Below, in pieces: positions 5,644-8,333 of a DNA stretch of 8,333 nt (position 1 is its first letter; the number at the start of each line of letters is the position of its first letter). The DNA comes from Gammaproteobacteria bacterium (lineage in GTDB: Bacteria; Pseudomonadota; Gammaproteobacteria; Steroidobacterales; Steroidobacteraceae), in contig DAIDKA010000183.1 of the NCBI GenBank assembly GCA_027451085.1, positions 1 to 8,333 of the forward strand. Reading direction: 5' to 3'. Below the pieces are notes generated by a model. It made no database searches and was not told the origin of the DNA. It saw nothing but the letters and a program-made list of their open reading frames with translations. The position numbers and the translations under genes were made by a program.

Positions 5644-6044
5644 AGCCTGTCGAGCACGGACTGATACCCCGGCTGCAGCAGGGGCTGCGCGTCGCACCAG
5701 AACCCGACGGCTTCCAGCCGGAACTGCTCGCCGAGGCCCGGGCGGGACTCGAACAGCACCTCACCATCGCGGGCGGCGCGAAAGCGCAGCAGACCGCCGG
5801 CCGTGGCTAAGTCGGCCAGATCGATGCGGTCGTCATGGAGGGCTTCGACGAGGCCGGCGAGCAGGGTGGCCGCATCCAGCCGGTTGCCCCCCAGGTAACC
5901 GAAGTCCCAGTCTGATCCGGCCCGCGCACCGCCGCGTGCCCGCGAGCCATGCAGCAGCAGCAGGTCGAGTCCCGGCGTGGCATACGCAAGACCGGCCAGC
6001 GCGTCACGGGTGATGGGCGGAAGAGCCGATGTCATGGCGGACAT
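5640..6044 (-). CDS. mntA: MntA-family nucleotidyltransferase antitoxin
   Basis: A 134-residue minimal nucleotidyltransferase. The GSX10DXD motif is complete: Gly33-Ser34, ten residues, then Asp45-Trp-Asp47 in HGSRARGGARAGSDWDFGYL. A third acidic candidate lies in DRIDLADL (Asp75). In characterised systems this enzyme uses ATP to AMPylate the HepT tyrosine and neutralise the RNase. It is the first gene of the pair, overlapping hepT by four bases. I chose the ATG at 6044; the ATG at 6035 is equally plausible, as neither has a clear Shine-Dalgarno. The frame is open further upstream, but that part overlaps the hprA 3' end and does not read as this family. It follows hprA by 79 bp on the same strand, so it may be read from hprA or from its own unseen promoter. 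Confidence 0.88.
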   Translation of the reverse strand: MSAMTSALPPITRDALAGLAYATPGLDLLLLHGSRARGGARAGSDWDFGYLGGNRLDAATLLAGLVEALHDDRIDLADLATAGGLLRFRAARDGEVLFESRPGLGEQFRLEAVGFWCDAQPLLQPGYQSVLDRL

Positions 6045-6123
6045 GGTAGCAGACGGTCGCCGCGAGACCGAAAGCGCGGCCTGTGTGTCTGGTCCTTGGC
6101 CTTGCGGGTGCGGGAAGTCGGCC

Positions 6124-7092
6124 CTACACCACCCGGTTGCGGTCGCCGCCGCGCAGGAAGTCGGCGACGTTCGCCGCGACTTCGTCGAGGCAGCGCTGGC
6201 GGGCTTCGCGCGCCGCCCAGGCCACGTGCGGGGTGATGATGAGATTGGGCAGGGTGGGGTCGAGCAGCGGGTTGCCGTCCTTCGGCGGTTCCTGCGGCAG
6301 CACGTCGATGGCGGCGCCGCCGATCTGCCCCGCGCGCAGGGCGGTGGCCAGTGCGGCGGAGTCAATCAGTCCGCCACGTGCGGTGTTCACCAGCAGCGCG
6401 TCCCTCTTCATGAGCCCCAGTTCGCGCGCGCCGATCATGTTGCGCGTCGCGCCGGTGAGCGGACAGTGCAGGCTGAGCACGTCCGCTTCCTTCAGCAGGG
6501 TGTCGAGATCGACGCGGCCGGGGGTCGCGGGCGTCCCGGGCCGGTTGGCGATCATGACCCTCATGTCCAGTGCCGTTTGGGCGGCCTGCGCCACCGCGCG
6601 CCCCAGGTTGCCGTAGCCGACGATGCCCAGCACGCGGCCGGAAAGCTCGCGGATGGGATAATTCAGCATCGTGAACTGCGGGATGCGCTCCCACGCGCCG
6701 CTGGTCGCGAGGTCCGTGTAGCCGCGGAGTTTGTGGGTGTGCGCCAGGATCACCGCGAGCACGTGCTGCATGAGGGAGCGCGTGCAGTAGTCCTGCACGT
6801 TGCACACCGCCACCCCGTGCTCCTTCGCCGCCACCAGGTCCACGTTGTCGGTGCCGGTGGCGGTGAGGCAGATGAGCCGCAGCTGGGGGTTGGCTTCGAT
6901 GCGGGCGCGGGTGATCTTCGCCTTGTTGATCAGCAGCACCTGCACGCCCGCGATCCGGGAATCGATTGAGTCGTCGGTCGTGACGTCGTGCAGCTGGATA
7001 TCCGGCAGCACGCGTCGCAGTCCGCTGGTGTCGAGATCACCGTCTCCGCTGGAAACGGTGGCGTAGTCGCGGAACACAGATTTGAGGCTCAT
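6124..7092 (-). CDS. D-2-hydroxyacid dehydrogenase, hydroxypyruvate reductase (HprA)-like
   Basis: A 322-residue NAD(P)-dependent D-isomer 2-hydroxyacid dehydrogenase of normal length. The Rossmann motif is VGYGNLGRAV (GXGXXG at 159-164). The catalytic set is Arg239 in VNTARGGLID, Glu268 in LPQEPP, and His289 in ITPHVAW. The substrate-side segment ATGTDNVD (78-85) and overall pattern fit glycerate dehydrogenase/hydroxypyruvate reductase, which interconverts hydroxypyruvate and D-glycerate, but related 2-ketoacid reductases look alike, so I give no firm gene name. The end of the second Rossmann strand reads IANRPG: Asn183 stands where many relatives have an acidic residue that favours NADH. 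The ATG at 7092 is preceded by GGGGGGAA, too close to act as a normal Shine-Dalgarno, and by TATAAT. The gene is divergent from the trp unit. Confidence 0.85.
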   Translation of the reverse strand: MSLKSVFRDYATVSSGDGDLDTSGLRRVLPDIQLHDVTTDDSIDSRIAGVQVLLINKAKITRARIEANPQLRLICLTATGTDNVDLVAAKEHGVAVCNVQDYCTRSLMQHVLAVILAHTHKLRGYTDLATSGAWERIPQFTMLNYPIRELSGRVLGIVGYGNLGRAVAQAAQTALDMRVMIANRPGTPATPGRVDLDTLLKEADVLSLHCPLTGATRNMIGARELGLMKRDALLVNTARGGLIDSAALATALRAGQIGGAAIDVLPQEPPKDGNPLLDPTLPNLIITPHVAWAAREARQRCLDEVAANVADFLRGGDRNRVV

Positions 7093-7100
7093 TTCCCCCC

Positions 7101-7106
7101 ATTATA
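7101..7106 (-). promoter_or_regulatory. Candidate -10 box of the dehydrogenase gene
   Basis: A perfect TATAAT on the minus strand ends eight bases before the ATG at 7092, so transcription would begin within about three bases of the start codon. No recognisable -35 lies 16-19 bases upstream, so the assignment is tentative. Confidence 0.4.
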
Positions 7107-7184
7107 GCCGGCGGGCGCGGTGGCGCCTCCCCCGTGTCCGGCCCTGCCTTTGAGTCGTGCACCGGGCCGGCCGCCGCGGGTTCC

Positions 7185-7213
7185 TTGACGGCCCTGCGCG
7201 GTCCGGCGATACT
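7185..7213 (+). promoter_or_regulatory. Sigma-70-type promoter of the trpL-trpE unit
   Basis: TTGACG (7185-7190; five of six consensus bases) is separated by 17 bases from GATACT (7208-7213; four of six). The start of transcription should fall at about 7219-7221, at or just before the trpL ATG. No TrpR-operator-like palindrome is seen around it. The rest of the 7107-7184 stretch is GC-rich and shows nothing recognisable. Confidence 0.72.
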
Positions 7214-7220
7214 CGGCCGC

Positions 7221-7301
7221 ATGTCTTCGCAGCATCGCAACGTGTCCCGCTGGTGGTGGCGCCTTTCCGTGACGGAGAGGACCTGGTTGCCGATGCCTTA
7301 A
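7221..7301 (+). CDS. trpL: trp operon leader peptide TrpL (predicted leaderless)
   Basis: A 26-codon open frame running from ATG 7221 to TAA 7299-7301. It contains three consecutive Trp codons (TGGTGGTGG, 7251-7259, in the context SRWWWRL) and a fourth Trp codon at 7284-7286. Four Trp in 26 residues immediately before a hairpin-terminator and trpE is the signature of a ribosome-sensed attenuator: when charged tRNA-Trp is scarce the ribosome stalls here and lets trpE be transcribed. The peptide itself need have no other function. No Shine-Dalgarno precedes the ATG, and the promoter predicts a transcript beginning at or next to this codon, so translation is probably initiated on leaderless mRNA. 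Confidence 0.9.
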   Translation: MSSQHRNVSRWWWRLSVTERTWLPMP

Positions 7302-7338
7302 AGAAAACGCAGCGACGAATCACCAGAACCCATCTCCG
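7262..7338 (+). promoter_or_regulatory. trp attenuator: 1:2 hairpin and alternative antiterminator
   Basis: Bases 7262-7269 (CCTTTCCG) pair with 7273-7280 (CGGAGAGG) across a three-base loop, giving an eight-pair hairpin with one G-U: the 1:2 (pause) structure. The 3' strand of that hairpin can instead pair with the terminator's 5' arm: CGGAGA (7273-7278) with TCTCCG (7333-7338), supported by GGTT (7285-7288) with AACC (7327-7330). A ribosome stalled on the Trp codons at 7251-7259 would cover the 5' strand of the 1:2 hairpin and free region 2. A ribosome reaching the stop codon at 7299 would mask region 2 and allow the terminator. Pairings were worked out by eye. Confidence 0.75.
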
Positions 7339-7368
7339 GACGACAAACCGGGATGGGTTTTTCTTTTT
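7327..7368 (+). terminator. Intrinsic terminator of the trp attenuator
   Basis: AACCCATC (7327-7334) pairs with GATGGGTT (7352-7359). After a single bulged T (7335), CCGG (7336-7339) pairs with CCGG (7348-7351) around an eight-base loop. The T-run TTTTTCTTTTT (7358-7368) follows directly. This is a strong rho-independent terminator, placed 21 bases before trpE, and its 5' arm overlaps the antiterminator. Confidence 0.92.
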
Positions 7369-7389
7369 GTGCGGCCGAAACAAACTCAA

Positions 7390-8333
7390 ATGATGAAAGC
7401 GCCATTCGACATAGCCGGCGACCTGGATACACCGGTGTCCGCCTTCATGAAGCTCAGGGCGTTCAACCCGCGCTTTCTGCTGGAGAGCGTGGAGGGTGGC
7501 GAGCGGCTGGCGCGCTTCTCCTTCATCGGCTTCGGCGACAGCCTGGAGGTCCGGCTCGACCAGGCGGGGCTGCACCTGGGGTCTGCGCTGTGCGCGCGGC
7601 CGCGGTCCGCGTCCGACTTGCTGGGGAAGCTGCGCGAGGCCCTGGCGCAGGCGCCTCTGCCGACGCCCGGCATCGCCGGTGTGCCGCTGGCGGGCGGCCT
7701 GGTGGGTTACGCCTCCTATGACATCGTGCGCTTTTTCGAACACCTGCCCAGGCGCGTGGCGGGCGCCGATGGCGTGCCGGTGCTGCACTACGTGGCGCCA
7801 CGCTCGCTCCTGGTGTTCGACCATCTGACGCGCAGCATTGCGCTGCTGCATGCCGGTTCCGAGTCGGAACGGGTGTCACTGCGCAGGGAGATCGTCCAGG
7901 CTCTGCGCGGCGGGCTGCCCAATGGCGGCGGTGCCCGAGGCCGCTACCAGAAACCCACGGCCTCCATGAGCCGCGACGTTTACATGGCCGGCGTGAAAAA
8001 GGTCCAGGAATACATCGCCGCCGGCGACGTCTACCAGCTGGTGCTGTCCTCACGCTTCAGTGGCAGGCACGAGCTGCATCCGTTCCAGGTGTACCGTGCG
8101 CTGCGCCTGATCAATCCCTCTCCTTATATGTACTACTGCGCCCTGGGCGAGATCACTGTGGTGGGATCTTCGCCCGAGGCGCTGGTGAAGCTCAACCAGG
8201 GGCATGCGCAGCTGCGGCCCATCGCCGGCACTCGCCCCCGCTCAGGTGATACCGCGATCGACGAGCAGCGCGCGGTCGAGCTGCTGGCGGACCCGAAGGA
8301 AAGCTCCGAGCACGTGATGCTGGTCGACCTGGC
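7390..8333 (+). CDS. trpE: Anthranilate synthase component I TrpE (3' end outside window)
   Basis: The first 314 codons of the chorismate-using large subunit of anthranilate synthase, first committed enzyme of tryptophan synthesis, which works with the glutaminase TrpG. Visible motifs in order are LLESVEGGERLARFSFIG (30-47), containing the LLES element of the tryptophan feedback site; GYASYD (106-111); NPSPYMYY (242-249), also part of the feedback pocket; and PIAGTRPR (278-285), followed by DPKESSEHVMLVDL at the window edge, part of the chorismate-binding core. The homologue PabB is similar, but the Trp-codon attenuator immediately upstream and the intact LLES element favour TrpE. ATG codons at 7390 and 7393 are both possible starts; no strong Shine-Dalgarno is visible. 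The N-terminus is short for the family, starting just before the LDTPVSAFMKL segment. Confidence 0.93.
   Translation, partial: MMKAPFDIAGDLDTPVSAFMKLRAFNPRFLLESVEGGERLARFSFIGFGDSLEVRLDQAGLHLGSALCARPRSASDLLGKLREALAQAPLPTPGIAGVPLAGGLVGYASYDIVRFFEHLPRRVAGADGVPVLHYVAPRSLLVFDHLTRSIALLHAGSESERVSLRREIVQALRGGLPNGGGARGRYQKPTASMSRDVYMAGVKKVQEYIAAGDVYQLVLSSRFSGRHELHPFQVYRALRLINPSPYMYYCALGEITVVGSSPEALVKLNQGHAQLRPIAGTRPRSGDTAIDEQRAVELLADPKESSEHVMLVDL

Noticed and set aside
5977..6969. A 330-codon open frame on the plus strand opposite the dehydrogenase gene
   Set aside because: Low-complexity Arg/Ala/Val/His composition and full overlap with a dehydrogenase that has all catalytic residues; a shadow frame.
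7102..7851. A 249-codon minus-strand frame across the trp leader and the start of trpE
   Set aside because: It runs antisense through the promoter, leader peptide, terminator and trpE, and has no recognisable protein pattern.
1..8333. CRISPR array, rRNA or tRNA genes
   Set aside because: No regularly spaced repeats and no cloverleaf or rRNA-like sequence recognised on either strand.

Overview
The window reads as chromosome of a high-GC proteobacterium, most likely a gammaproteobacterium. The evidence is a proteobacterial OxyR, a PCu(A)C copper chaperone, an HprA-type dehydrogenase and a classical ribosome-mediated trp attenuator. The genus cannot be fixed from the sequence.

Left part (1-3083). 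The 3' end of an alpha/beta hydrolase gene enters from the left edge. It meets tail-to-tail, with an 11-bp overlap, a minus-strand run read in the order oxyR, PCu(A)C copper chaperone, LCAT-like lipase/acyltransferase. The chaperone and lipase genes are joined by a TTGA stop/start overlap.

Oxidative-stress cluster (2187-4485). oxyR is divergent from ahpC, which is followed by ahpD. The ahpC product is the kind of 2-Cys peroxiredoxin that is recycled by the disulfide carrier AhpD; no ahpF is present. The oxyR-ahpC intergenic region is AT-rich and holds a tandem near-repeat of 19 and 18 bp whose first copy resembles an OxyR dyad. Hairpins lie in the ahpC leader and directly upstream of the ahpD ribosome binding site.

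Toxin-antitoxin and gene-remnant region (4486-6044). About 700 bp holds broken genes. There is a frameshifted PIN-domain (VapC-like) fragment on the plus strand, a decayed NTF2/SnoaL-like gene on the minus strand, and a possible fragment of a second minimal nucleotidyltransferase. Next to them lies an apparently intact mntA-hepT pair (antitoxin nucleotidyltransferase and HEPN RNase toxin) with a GTGA overlap.

Right part (6124-8333). A D-2-hydroxyacid dehydrogenase (HprA-like) on the minus strand is divergent from a tryptophan attenuation unit: promoter, 26-codon leader peptide with three consecutive Trp codons and a fourth later, competing hairpins, an intrinsic terminator, and trpE running off the right edge. 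The trpL start codon lies where transcription should begin, so the leader is predicted to be leaderless. This regulatory unit is the best-supported notable feature of the window; the remnant-rich toxin-antitoxin region is second.
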